This document shows positions 32,801 through 46,454 of a stretch of DNA of 64,000 nt, one piece after another; positions within the stretch are counted from its first letter, which is position 1; the number at the start of each line of letters is the position of its first letter. Source of the DNA: DASSUW01 sp963789005 (lineage in GTDB: Bacteria; Actinomycetota; Thermoleophilia; Solirubrobacterales; Solirubrobacteraceae); assembly GCA_963789005.1 (NCBI GenBank), contig CAWBIZ010000004.1:62001-126000 (forward strand). The letters run 5' to 3'. Both the position numbers and the translations under genes were made by a program. Under the pieces are notes generated by a model that made no database searches, was not told the origin of the DNA, and was given only the letters and a program-made list of their open reading frames with translations.

Positions 32801-33042
32801 TAGGCGAACGGATCGGAGAGCCCAACCGGAAACTCTTCGAGATCCTTCTCGAGCGTGAGGGGAGCGGGCGTCTCCCACACGCGCGCGAGATCTCGTCCGG
32901 TTACCCAGCGTCGCCGCTGGGTCGGGCCGAGATGCGCGACGGGTCGCCCCGCGACCGTGATCGTGAACTCCTCACCGGCCTCGGCGCGACGGAGGACCTC
33001 AGCGACGTTGTTGCGCAGTTCCTTCTGCGGAATCGTTTCCAC
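32800..33042 (-). CDS. vapB: Phd/YefM-fold antitoxin VapB
   Basis: 80 residues from GTG 33042. METIPQKELRNNVAEVLRRA is followed by FTITVAGRPVAHLGPTQRRR, the Phd/YefM DNA-binding half. The C-terminal tail (LEKDLEEFPVGLSDPF) is the toxin-binding part. It neutralises VapC and, with it, represses the operon. A matching palindrome lies just ahead. Confidence 0.88.
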   Translation of the reverse strand: METIPQKELRNNVAEVLRRAEAGEEFTITVAGRPVAHLGPTQRRRWVTGRDLARVWETPAPLTLEKDLEEFPVGLSDPFA

Positions 33043-33050
33043 GGACAGAT

Positions 33051-33068
33051 GGTAGCACTTCTGCTACC
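33051..33068. promoter_or_regulatory. VapBC autoregulatory operator
   Basis: GGTAGCA (33051-33057) and TGCTACC (33062-33068) are exact reverse complements with a 4-base centre, 8 bases ahead of the vapB start. The GGTAGCA-N4-TGCTACC dyad is typical for actinobacterial vapBC promoters. Confidence 0.8.
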
Positions 33069-33124
33069 GGACGAACGACCGGCCAGATCGCCACGCCACG
33101 CGTGGGTACGGGGGAGGCGGCTCG

Positions 33125-33313
33125 TCAGTCGCTGGGCAGGATGATCCACAGCGCGATGTAGAGCAGGAACTGCGGGCCCGGCAGCAGGCACGAGATCAGG
33201 AACAGCGCGCGGACCTGCCACGGCTTCATGTCGAAGCGGCGCGCGAGCGCGGCGCAGACGCCCGCGATCACCCGGCCGCTGCTTGGTCGCGCCAGGGCGG
33301 TCGATCTGGCCAT
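33125..33313 (-). CDS. PspC-domain small membrane protein
   Basis: 62 residues. SGRVIAGVCAALARRFDMKP followed by WQVRALFLISCL and a hydrophobic end (LLYIALWIILP) is the PspC domain, which senses or relays envelope stress. It is a minimal single-domain version without a sensor kinase partner. Divergent from the phosphoesterase gene, with 28 bases between starts. Confidence 0.88.
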   Translation of the reverse strand: MARSTALARPSSGRVIAGVCAALARRFDMKPWQVRALFLISCLLPGPQFLLYIALWIILPSD

Positions 33314-33341
33314 CGCCTCAGGCTACTGCTAAGAGAGGGGC

Positions 33342-33794
33342 GTGGCGCGCTTCGTCGTCCAGCTGCACGACGCCACGACCCTGCATTTCGACCTGCGGCT
33401 CGAGCTCGGGGGCGTGCTCCGCTCGTGGGCGGTGCCGAAGGGACCGTCGCTCGATCCGGCCGTCAAGCGGCTGGCGATGCAGGTCGAGGATCACTCGCTC
33501 CAGGCCGGGGAGTTCGAGGGCGTGCACGAGGGGTCGCGGCGTGGCACGGGAGCCGTGATCGTGTGGGACGAGGGCGTCTTCGAGCTCGTCCGCGAAACGC
33601 CCGATCACCTCGTCGTGACCCTCCGAGGCCAGAAGCTCCACGGCGGCTTCGCCCTCACCAAGACCGGCGACCGGCAGTGGATCCTCGTCAAGACCGTCGA
33701 CGATCACGCGCGCCGCGGCTCCGACGTCGTCGCCGAGCAGCCGGAGAGCGTCCGCTCCGGCCGCACGTGGCAGGAGGTCGCGGCGCTCAGATGA
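33342..33794 (+). CDS. Stand-alone LigD-type 3'-phosphoesterase
   Basis: 150 residues. FVVQLHDATTLHFDLRLELG and GVLRSWAVPKGPSLDPAVKR match the PE domain of bacterial NHEJ ligase LigD, with His9, His15 and Asp17 as the expected Mn site. Later FEGVHEGSRRGTGAVIVWDE and LHGGFALTKTGDRQWILVKT complete the domain. PE trims 3'-phosphate or ribonucleotide ends before ligation. Here no ligase, polymerase or Ku gene is adjacent. Overlaps the convergent cupin gene by 8 bases. Confidence 0.88.
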   Translation: MARFVVQLHDATTLHFDLRLELGGVLRSWAVPKGPSLDPAVKRLAMQVEDHSLQAGEFEGVHEGSRRGTGAVIVWDEGVFELVRETPDHLVVTLRGQKLHGGFALTKTGDRQWILVKTVDDHARRGSDVVAEQPESVRSGRTWQEVAALR

Positions 33795-34146
33795 CCCGTT
33801 CGGGCTCGGTCAGCTCGCCGCCGGCGTCGCCGGTGTTGACCGTCCCGCGCGGCTCGATCAGCAGCACGTGCGCCTCCGCCTCCGCCCGCGGGCAGTGCTC
33901 GACGCCCCGCGGGACCACGAACAGCTCGCCCTCCGACAGCTCGACGTCGCGGTCGCGGAGCTGGATCGTCAGGCGGCCGGAGAGGACCAGGAAGAAGTCG
34001 TCGGTGTCCTCGTGCTTGTGCCAGACGAACTCGCCCGACACCTTGACCACCGCCAGCTTGTAGTCGTTCATGAAGCCGACGATCCCGGGCTGGAACGGGC
34101 CGTCGAGCAGCGCGAGCTTCTCGGCGAGGTTGATCGAGTTCTCCAT
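33787..34146 (-). CDS. Single-domain cupin protein
   Basis: 119 residues from ATG 34146 (MENSINLAEKLALL). The cupin motifs are GEFVWHKHEDTDDFFLVLSG (His-x-His and acidic residue) and GELFVVPRGVEHCPRAEAEA (His). Such proteins are small metal-binding enzymes or binding proteins, often isomerases or dioxygenases of unknown substrate. An upstream start at 34164 is possible. Convergent overlap of 8 bases with the phosphoesterase. Confidence 0.82.
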   Translation of the reverse strand: MENSINLAEKLALLDGPFQPGIVGFMNDYKLAVVKVSGEFVWHKHEDTDDFFLVLSGRLTIQLRDRDVELSEGELFVVPRGVEHCPRAEAEAHVLLIEPRGTVNTGDAGGELTEPERVI

Positions 34147-34213
34147 CCGCGCAACCTCGCACACCTACTCTTCGTAAGCAATCTTGATCCGCGGCTCAGG
34201 TTCGAGCCTCACC

Positions 34214-34345
34214 ATGCTCGGCATGCCCGCCTTCGAGCTGCTTCCCGAACTCCGGCCTGACGGGACCATCGTGCTTCGCGCGGTCGTGCTGAAGCCAGGC
34301 GAGCGGTGGCGGCGGTGGGTGCGCCGGCTGAAGCGCCGGCGCTAG
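34214..34345 (+). CDS. Possible 43-residue basic small protein
   Basis: MLGMPAFELLPELRPDGTIV is followed by LRAVVLKPGERWRRWVRRLK and RRR. The frame starts 67 bases from the divergent cupin start and ends tail to tail with the hydrolase gene (4-base overlap). The ordered composition and basic tail look protein-like. No family recognised and no strong Shine-Dalgarno. Confidence 0.35.
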   Translation: MLGMPAFELLPELRPDGTIVLRAVVLKPGERWRRWVRRLKRRR

Positions 34346-35238
34346 CCGTCCTCTTCCAGGATCGGCCGCCAGTGATCGGCGGTCAGCTCGGCGGCGTCGG
34401 TCTCGTCGCAGAACTCCGACAGGATCGCGGCGAAGCGCTCCGGGTCGTCGTCGTGCGGCATGTGGCCCGCGCCGGGGAAGACCTCCAGTCGGCTCCCCGG
34501 CATCGCCTCGTGCGCGGCGCGGCCGTGCTCGGCCGGGATGATCGAGTCCCGCTCGCCCCACACGATCAGGCTCGGCATCAGCGCGGCCAGTGCCAGCCGA
34601 TCGTTCGCGCTGACGCGCTGCCCGCCGGGTTCGATGACCGCCCGCACCGTGTGCAGGAACGCCTGGCGTGAGCCCGCGTTGTCCAATGACGCGAAGCCCT
34701 GGGCGAGCACCGCGACGTCGCCGCTCGGAGCGAGCCGCGCCCGCCGCAGCAGCGACCCGACGCTGCGCCCGATGCCGAGCAGCTGCGGCGAGGTGAGGAA
34801 CGGCAGCACCCAGTCCGCGCCCGGCAGCGCGGCCGCTCGCAGCAACAAGTGGACCTCGCGCCCCAGCCCGCCGCTCGACACGAGCACGAGCCGCTCGCAG
34901 CGCTCGGGGAACTGGTACGCGAACTGCATCGCGATCCCGCCGCCGAGCGAGTGCCCGACCACGGTCACCCGCTCGTGGCCGAGCGCCGTCAGCACGTCGC
35001 GCACGCCGCTCGCGTGCGCGCCGAGCGAGTAGTCCCCGCGCGGCGTCGCCGACTCGCCGTGCCCGAGCAGGTCGGGCGCGAGCACGGTGAAGTGCTCGCT
35101 CAGCAGCGGTGCGACGTGCTCCCACGTCTGCGACGAGTTCGTGATGCCGTGCAGCAACAGGAGCACCGGGCCATCACCGGCAACCCGGTACGTCACCCGG
35201 TGCCCGTGCAGGGTCAGTTCGTTGGCCGTGAGCGTCAT
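34342..35238 (-). CDS. Alpha/beta hydrolase
   Basis: 298 residues from ATG 35238. The oxyanion segment is LLLLHGITNSSQTWEHVAPL, nucleophile Ser in VTVVGHSLGGGIAMQFAYQF, acid in IVWGERDSIIPAEHG, and His in FPGAGHMPHDDDPE. This is a standard one-domain esterase/epoxide-hydrolase-type enzyme without signal peptide. The exact substrate cannot be deduced. Confidence 0.87.
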   Translation of the reverse strand: MTLTANELTLHGHRVTYRVAGDGPVLLLLHGITNSSQTWEHVAPLLSEHFTVLAPDLLGHGESATPRGDYSLGAHASGVRDVLTALGHERVTVVGHSLGGGIAMQFAYQFPERCERLVLVSSGGLGREVHLLLRAAALPGADWVLPFLTSPQLLGIGRSVGSLLRRARLAPSGDVAVLAQGFASLDNAGSRQAFLHTVRAVIEPGGQRVSANDRLALAALMPSLIVWGERDSIIPAEHGRAAHEAMPGSRLEVFPGAGHMPHDDDPERFAAILSEFCDETDAAELTADHWRPILEEDG

Positions 35239-35356
35239 CCAACGACCATGATGCCTTGCGCGATCGGGCCGAGTGGAGTATCGATCAGGGAGGCGGGCAC
35301 CGGCCCGACAGGGCGTCTTGGAGCGTACGGCTTCGACGACGGGGGGAGAGGCGACC

Positions 35357-37147
35357 ATGAAGACCCGGATCCTGGCCACCTTGGCGACCGTGTTGGTCGC
35401 CTGGCCCGCGGCATCCGCATCGGCGGACAGCCGCGCGCTCGAGCGCTATGGCGCCGACACCTGGCGCTCGTTCGTGGCGATGACCGACGAGACCTCCGGC
35501 CTGCCCGCGGACAGCCTGCACGCCGACGGCACCCGCAGCGTGCAGACGTCGACGACGAACATCGGCGCCTACATGTGGAGCGCGCTGGTCGCGGAGCGGC
35601 TCGGCATCATCGGCCATGGCGAGACCGTGTCGCGCCTGACGGCCACGATCGCGACGCTCGAGCAGATGGAGCGCCACGGCCCGAGCGGCCAGTACTTCAA
35701 CTGGTACGACCACCGGACGGGAGCGAAGCTGACGAGCTGGCCGCCGACCGGCGAGCCGCTGACGCCGATCCTCTCCTCCGTCGACAACGGCTGGCTCGCC
35801 ACCGGCCTGCGCGTCGTCGAGCGGCGCGTGCCCGAGCTGGCACCGCGTGCCAAGGCGCTCTTCGACTCGATGAACTTCGGCTTCTACTACCGGCCGGCGG
35901 TCAACCGGATCCTGTTCCACTACGTGCCGAGCACCGGCCAGGAGGTCTGCTGCTACGACACGACCGTCAGCGAGAGCCGGATCGCCAGCTACATCGGGAT
36001 CGCCAAGGGGGAGATCCCGCCGCGGCACTACTTCGGCACCTGGCGCAGCTTCCCGGACACCTGCGACTGGAGCTGGCAGGAGACGCGGCCGCTCGGCTTC
36101 AGCTCTCGCAACTACGGCGTCGACGTCTTCGAGGGCGCCTATCCGTACGCGGGCACGCGCGTGACGCCGTCCTGGGGCGGCAGCATGTTCGAGGCGCTGA
36201 TGCCGCCGCTGTTCGTGCCCGAGGATCGCTGGGCGCCCGGGAGCTGGAGAGCGAACCACCCGCTGACCGCGAACGCCCAGATCCACCACGGGCTCGTGCA
36301 GGCCGGATACGGCTACTGGGGCTTCTCGCCCGCCAACATCCCCGAGGGCGGGTACGCCGCCTACGGGGTCGACGCGATCGGCATGGATCCCAACGGCTAC
36401 CCGTCGAACGAGGACGCCACCCTGGTCGACTCCGGCTTCTCCGGCTGCCCCGGTCGCGAGCCCAAGCCCGAGCCCCCGCCGTCGGCGTACACGAACGGCG
36501 TCGTCACCCCGCACGCCGCCTTCCTCGCGCTCCGGTGGGAGCCCCAGCGGGCGCTCGCGAACCTCAAGCGGCTGGAGACCGACTTCGACGCCTACGACCA
36601 GTGGGGCTTCCGCGACACCATCAACGTCGACACCGGCGTGGCGTCGGAGTTCTACCTCTCGCTCGACCAGGGGATGATCATGGCGGCGATCGGCAACGCG
36701 CTCGGCGGCGACCTGCTGCGCGAGGCGTTCGCCACCCGCGCGACCGAGCGCGCGCTGCGCCCGGTCATGGGCGTCGAGGAGTTCAACGCCGACCCGCGCG
36801 GCTGCACGATCACCGGGACGCGCGGCGACGACCGCCTGCGCGGCACCGCCGCAGGCGACGTGATCTGCGCCCTCGGAGGCGACGACGAGATCGCGGGCGC
36901 CGGCGGGGACGACGCGGTCTTCGGCGACGGCGGCGACGACCGGATCTCGGGAGAGAGCGGCAACGACACGCTGTACGGAGATGCCGGCGACGACGCCCTG
37001 CGGGGCGGCGACGGCGAGGACGTGCTCGCGGGCGGCGAGGGCGACGACGACCTCGCGGGCGGCGCCGGGGCGGACCACCACGAGGGCGGGCGCGGCACGA
37101 ACCGCTGCAGCGGTACGGCCGAGGACACCAACAACGCCTGCGGTTGA
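35357..37147 (+). CDS. Secreted glycoamylase-like (GH144-type) enzyme with RTX repeats
   Basis: 596 residues. Signal peptide MKTRILATLATVLVAWPAAS. The catalytic region (about 25-475) has TSTTNIGAYMWSALVAERLG, FNWYDHRTGAKL, SSVDNGWLATGL, SESRIASYIGIAKGEIPP, SWGGSMFEALMPPLFVPED and YWGFSPANIPEGGYAAYGVD, the glycoamylase-like fold seen in endo-beta-1,2-glucanases. Residues about 490-580 are calcium-binding GGxGxDxLxG nonapeptides (SGNDTLYGDAGDDALRGG). ATG 35357 after GGGGGAGAG. The GH3 gene follows 18 bases later, so the pair probably degrades an extracellular glucan. Confidence 0.8.
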   Translation: MKTRILATLATVLVAWPAASASADSRALERYGADTWRSFVAMTDETSGLPADSLHADGTRSVQTSTTNIGAYMWSALVAERLGIIGHGETVSRLTATIATLEQMERHGPSGQYFNWYDHRTGAKLTSWPPTGEPLTPILSSVDNGWLATGLRVVERRVPELAPRAKALFDSMNFGFYYRPAVNRILFHYVPSTGQEVCCYDTTVSESRIASYIGIAKGEIPPRHYFGTWRSFPDTCDWSWQETRPLGFSSRNYGVDVFEGAYPYAGTRVTPSWGGSMFEALMPPLFVPEDRWAPGSWRANHPLTANAQIHHGLVQAGYGYWGFSPANIPEGGYAAYGVDAIGMDPNGYPSNEDATLVDSGFSGCPGREPKPEPPPSAYTNGVVTPHAAFLALRWEPQRALANLKRLETDFDAYDQWGFRDTINVDTGVASEFYLSLDQGMIMAAIGNALGGDLLREAFATRATERALRPVMGVEEFNADPRGCTITGTRGDDRLRGTAAGDVICALGGDDEIAGAGGDDAVFGDGGDDRISGESGNDTLYGDAGDDALRGGDGEDVLAGGEGDDDLAGGAGADHHEGGRGTNRCSGTAEDTNNACG

Positions 37148-37165
37148 GGCAAAAAGGAGAGCTCG

Positions 37166-39520
37166 ATGAGGGACAACAGGCGCAGGGCCGCAGTCGGTGC
37201 GGTCGCGATCGCGCTCGGCATGGGCGCGGCCGGCGGGGTGGTGGTGGCGGGGACGCAGTCGAGCGACGAGCGGGCGCTCAAGCCCGCACGGCAGTCGGCC
37301 GACCGCAGCGTCGAGCGGCGCGTCAACCGGCTGCTGGCACGCATGACGCTGGAGGAGAAGCTGCAGCAGATGGCGCTGCTGCCGGACTTCAAGGTCGCCG
37401 GCACGGCCGGCGAGGCGGAGGCCCGCAATGGACTCGGCTCGGTTCTCAGCCTCACCGATCCGGCGCGGATCCGTCGGCTCCAGGAGATCGCCGTGGAGGA
37501 GTCGCGGCTGGGGATTCCGATCCTGTTCGCGTTCGACACCATCCACGGCTACCGGACCGTCTTCCCGATCCCGCTCGGCACCGGCGCGAGCTTCGACCCG
37601 AAGATGGCGGCGGCCGACTCCAAGTTCGGCTCCCGCGAATCGACCGCGGTCGGGCTCAAGCAGACCTACGCCCCGATGGTCGACGTCTCGCACGAGCCCC
37701 GCTGGGGCCGCATCTCCGAGGGCGCGGGCGAGGACCCGTACCTGAACTCGGTGATGGGTGCCGCACGCGTGAAGGGGATCCAGGGCCGCGACTACAGCAA
37801 GCTCGACCGGATGATCGCCAGCCCCAAGCACTTCGCCGCCTACGGCGAGCCGGAGGCCGGGCGCGACTACGCGACGACCGACATGTCCCTGTCGCGCCTG
37901 TGGAACATGTACCTGCCGCCGTTCAAGGCGTCGATCGACGCGGGCGCCGACACGATCATGTGCTCGTTCAACTCGATCAACGGGTCGCCCGGCTGCGGCA
38001 ACAGCTACCTGATGAACGACGTCCTCAAGGGCCAGTGGGACTTCGACGGCTTCGTCGAGGGCGACTGGACGGCGGTCGCCGAGCTGCGGGCCTGCCCGCC
38101 GCGCAACCCGGACGAGGGCGAGTGCGGCCACGGCGTCGCTGCCGACGGACCGGCCGCGGCTGCGCTGGCGCTCAACTCGGGCGTCGACTCGGAGATGACG
38201 AGCGAGCTGATCCGCGACTTCGGCGCGCAGCTGCTCGCGCAGCGCCGGATCTCGATGCGGCGGATCGACGACGCCGTGCGCCGGATCCTGCGCGTGAAGT
38301 TCCGCGCCGGCCTGTTCGAGAACCCGTACGCGCAGTTCACGCCGGAGGAGGCCGAGGCGCAGATGCTGAGGCCGGACGCGGTCGCTGCGGCTCGTAAGGC
38401 CGCCGGGCGCTCGATGGTGCTGCTGCGCAACGAGGGCAACGTGCTGCCGCTCGACCCGTCGAAGAGGACGGCCGTGATCGGCCCGCTCGCGAACAACAAG
38501 CACGACATGCTCGGCCCGTGGTGGGGCCGCGGCGACGACAACGACGTGGTCACCGTGCTCGCCGGCATCGACGAGCAGAACACGGCCGCGACGACCTACG
38601 CCGAGGGCTGCCAGCTCTCCAACGGGGAGGTGCCATTCGCGGCCGATCCGGATCCGAAGGATCGCGATCCCGAGGGCTGCCAGTCCGACGCCGGCTTCGC
38701 CGAGGCTGTCACCGTCGCGAGTGCGGCCGAACAAGTCGTGATCGCGGTAGGTGAGACCCGCGAGATGAGCGGCGAGGCGAACGCCCGCAGCACGCTCGAT
38801 CTCCCGGGCCGGCAGGAGGAGCTGATCCGCGCGATCAAGGCCACCGGCAAGCCGGTCGCGGTCGTGCTGTTCAACGGCCGCCCGCTGGCGCTCGAGAACA
38901 TCATGGGCGACGCGCCCGCGATCCTCGAGGCGTGGTTCCCGGGCGTGCAGGCCGGGCCCGCGGTCGCCGATGTCGTGTTCGGGAAGGTCAACCCCGGCGG
39001 CAAGCTGCCGGCGTCGTTCCCGTACCGGGTCGGGCAGGTGCCGATCTACTACAACCACGAGCCTGGCGGACGCCCGTGCAACAAGGGCGTGAAGTGGAAC
39101 TCGCAGCACCGGGACATCCCGAGCTGCGACCCGCTGTTCGTGTTCGGCCACGGCCTGAGCTACACGACGTTCGAGACCTCGAACCTGGTGTTGAGCTCCA
39201 AGCGCGTCTCGCGCAACGGCACGGTCAGCGCGTCGGTCGACGTGCGGAACACGGGCGGCCGGGCGGGTGACGAGGTCGTGCAGCTCTACATCAACGACCC
39301 CGTGGCCACGCTGTCGCAGCCGGTCCGGCGCCTGCGCGGCTTCGAGCGGGTGACGCTCGTCCCGGGCCAGAAGAAGACGGTTACGTTCAAGCTGGACAAG
39401 AGCGACTTCGGCTTCTACGACAACCGCGGCAAGTTCGTGGTCGAGCGCGGGAAGATCGACGTCTACGCCGGCAACAGCTCGAAGGCGGAGCTCAAGCAGA
39501 CGTTCACCGTGTCGGGCTGA
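37166..39520 (+). CDS. Secreted GH3 beta-glucosidase
   Basis: 784 residues. An N-terminal membrane signal (AAVGAVAIALGMGAAGGVVV) precedes the GH3 barrel: LARMTLEEKLQQMALL, GIPILFAFDTIHGY, GRISEGAGEDPYL and SPKHFAAYG. The nucleophile Asp is in DGFVEGDWTAVAEL. The second domain has VAVVLFNGRPLAL and GKLPASFPYRVGQVP, and a C-terminal fibronectin III domain (VDVRNTGGRAGDEVVQLYIN). BglX-like, releasing glucose from short beta-glucans. ATG 37166 with AAGGAGAG. Second gene of the glucan-degrading pair; a terminator hairpin follows. Confidence 0.9.
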   Translation: MRDNRRRAAVGAVAIALGMGAAGGVVVAGTQSSDERALKPARQSADRSVERRVNRLLARMTLEEKLQQMALLPDFKVAGTAGEAEARNGLGSVLSLTDPARIRRLQEIAVEESRLGIPILFAFDTIHGYRTVFPIPLGTGASFDPKMAAADSKFGSRESTAVGLKQTYAPMVDVSHEPRWGRISEGAGEDPYLNSVMGAARVKGIQGRDYSKLDRMIASPKHFAAYGEPEAGRDYATTDMSLSRLWNMYLPPFKASIDAGADTIMCSFNSINGSPGCGNSYLMNDVLKGQWDFDGFVEGDWTAVAELRACPPRNPDEGECGHGVAADGPAAAALALNSGVDSEMTSELIRDFGAQLLAQRRISMRRIDDAVRRILRVKFRAGLFENPYAQFTPEEAEAQMLRPDAVAAARKAAGRSMVLLRNEGNVLPLDPSKRTAVIGPLANNKHDMLGPWWGRGDDNDVVTVLAGIDEQNTAATTYAEGCQLSNGEVPFAADPDPKDRDPEGCQSDAGFAEAVTVASAAEQVVIAVGETREMSGEANARSTLDLPGRQEELIRAIKATGKPVAVVLFNGRPLALENIMGDAPAILEAWFPGVQAGPAVADVVFGKVNPGGKLPASFPYRVGQVPIYYNHEPGGRPCNKGVKWNSQHRDIPSCDPLFVFGHGLSYTTFETSNLVLSSKRVSRNGTVSASVDVRNTGGRAGDEVVQLYINDPVATLSQPVRRLRGFERVTLVPGQKKTVTFKLDKSDFGFYDNRGKFVVERGKIDVYAGNSSKAELKQTFTVSG

Positions 39521-39536
39521 CGCTCGACGTCGCGGG

Positions 39537-39560
39537 CGGGCGGCACCTCGGTGCCGCCCG
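39537..39560. terminator. Bidirectional hairpin between GH3 and WS/DGAT genes
   Basis: CGGGCGGCAC (39537-39546) and GTGCCGCCCG (39551-39560) form a perfect 10-base stem with the stable CTCG loop, placed between two convergent stops. TTCGTCTAAA follows on the plus side. Confidence 0.75.
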
Positions 39561-39565
39561 TTCGT

Positions 39566-40915
39566 CTAAACCAGCGCGACGAGCTCGTCGAGCGCGGCTT
39601 CCAGGTCCGCCGCAAGCTCGTCGGCGTCGGGCAGCGTGAGCGCGTCGGCGTAGATCCCGAAGCAGGCGTTGCGCGCCACCGTGACGACGCCGATCGAGAG
39701 CGCATGGCGGTCGGCGAGCGGGACGGCCGGCCAGACCTCGCGCAGCCGGCAGCCGCGCAGGTAGCGCGGGACGGCCGGCCCCGCGACGCTCGAGATCGTG
39801 AGGTTGAAGAGCCTCGGGTGCCCGAACACGTGCGTAAACGCGTGCTGCAACGGGCCAGGTGTGCGGGCCAGCAGCGCGAAGGCGGCGTCGAGCCCCTCGG
39901 CGTCCCCGTCGCGGCGGCGCTGCCCCGTGGCCGCGCCGATCCGCCGCAGCCTCCGCACCGGGTCGGGCTCCTCGCACGGCAGCTCGATGAACACGAACGA
40001 GATCCGGTTGCCGGTCCCGGCGTCGTCCTCGCTCGAGCGCACGTCGGCTGGCACCATCACCTTCAACGGCGCGGCCGCCTCCCCGCGCCGCTCGAGGAAC
40101 CGCCGCAGCGCGCCCGCGCACGCCGCGAGCACGACGTCGTTGGGTGTCACCGAGAACCGCCGCCGGACCGCGCGCAGCTCGTCGAGCGGCCGCGTCACGC
40201 GCACGTGGTGCCGTCGCGCCGACCCCGCCCGGTTCAGCACCGAGCTGCGCGCGGGCGGGAGGACCACGTGCGACAGAGTGCGCGCCCCCCGTGCCAGCCC
40301 TGCCATCCGCGCCGGCGACACCAGCCGCGCCGGGGCGACCGCAAGCGCCGCCGCGTCGCCGATCCGGTCGGCGATCGCCCGCCCCAGCCGCGCGCCCGGC
40401 GTCGGCTCCGGCGCGGGCGTCCACTCGTCGCGCGCGAACCGCCGGCCGCCCGGTTCGGGATCGAGCATCAGGTTGCCGAGCTCGACCACGGCCACCCCGT
40501 CGACCATGCAGTGATGCATCTTGCCCACGAGCGCCACGCGGCCGTCCTCGAGCTCGGCGGCGACGGTGATCTGCCACAGCGGCCGGCCGCGCGGCAGCGG
40601 CGTGGAGAGCACCGAGTCCACGATCGCGGAGAGCTCCGCGCCGTCGGCCCGCAGCAGATGGGCGGCGGGATCGAAGCTCGCGTCGTCGACCCACACCGGG
40701 TCGTGCATCCCGAGCGGCACCTCCGCCAGCTTCTGCCGGTAGCGCGGCGCCCGCCCCATGCGGCCGGCGACGTGCTCGAGCAGCTCGTCGAAGCTCGGTC
40801 GCCGCCCGCGCTTCGGCGGGTCGAAGGCCGCCACCCAGCCGACGTGCATCGGCGAGGCCGGGCCCTCCACGGCCAGGAACGAGGCGTCGAGTAAGGAGAG
40901 GCGCTCGGCCGTCAC
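39566..40915 (-). CDS. Wax ester synthase / diacylglycerol acyltransferase (WS/DGAT)
   Basis: 449 residues. MTAERLSLLDASFLAVEGPA starts the domain. The catalytic motif is MHHCMVDGVAVVEL (HHxxxDG), and the second half has FSVTPNDVVLAACAGALRRF and PLKVMVPADVRS. FGHPRLFNLTISSVAGPAVP lies near the end. The enzyme esterifies acyl-CoA to fatty alcohols or diacylglycerol, making wax esters or triacylglycerol. Divergent from the giant acyl-CoA carboxylase gene (86 bases between), which would feed acyl-chain synthesis. Confidence 0.9.
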   Translation of the reverse strand: MTAERLSLLDASFLAVEGPASPMHVGWVAAFDPPKRGRRPSFDELLEHVAGRMGRAPRYRQKLAEVPLGMHDPVWVDDASFDPAAHLLRADGAELSAIVDSVLSTPLPRGRPLWQITVAAELEDGRVALVGKMHHCMVDGVAVVELGNLMLDPEPGGRRFARDEWTPAPEPTPGARLGRAIADRIGDAAALAVAPARLVSPARMAGLARGARTLSHVVLPPARSSVLNRAGSARRHHVRVTRPLDELRAVRRRFSVTPNDVVLAACAGALRRFLERRGEAAAPLKVMVPADVRSSEDDAGTGNRISFVFIELPCEEPDPVRRLRRIGAATGQRRRDGDAEGLDAAFALLARTPGPLQHAFTHVFGHPRLFNLTISSVAGPAVPRYLRGCRLREVWPAVPLADRHALSIGVVTVARNACFGIYADALTLPDADELAADLEAALDELVALV

Positions 40916-41001
40916 GACAGACCGACACTACCCCGCCGTTTGGCGGGTTGCGCCGCGCCGGTGGGTTGGAATCCCCGCGCGCGCCGGACAAGCTGCGGCC
41001 C

Positions 41002-46416
<5,415 letters not shown>

Positions 46417-46454
46417 ACGCCGCCGTTGCGTCAGGACCATAGGGTGCCCGCATC

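Noticed and set aside
34849..39151. Two frames over 1,000 codons opposite or out of phase with the GH144-like and GH3 genes
   Set aside because: Both are frame shadows of strongly GC-biased genes; no conserved motif and composition dominated by Arg, Gly and Asp.
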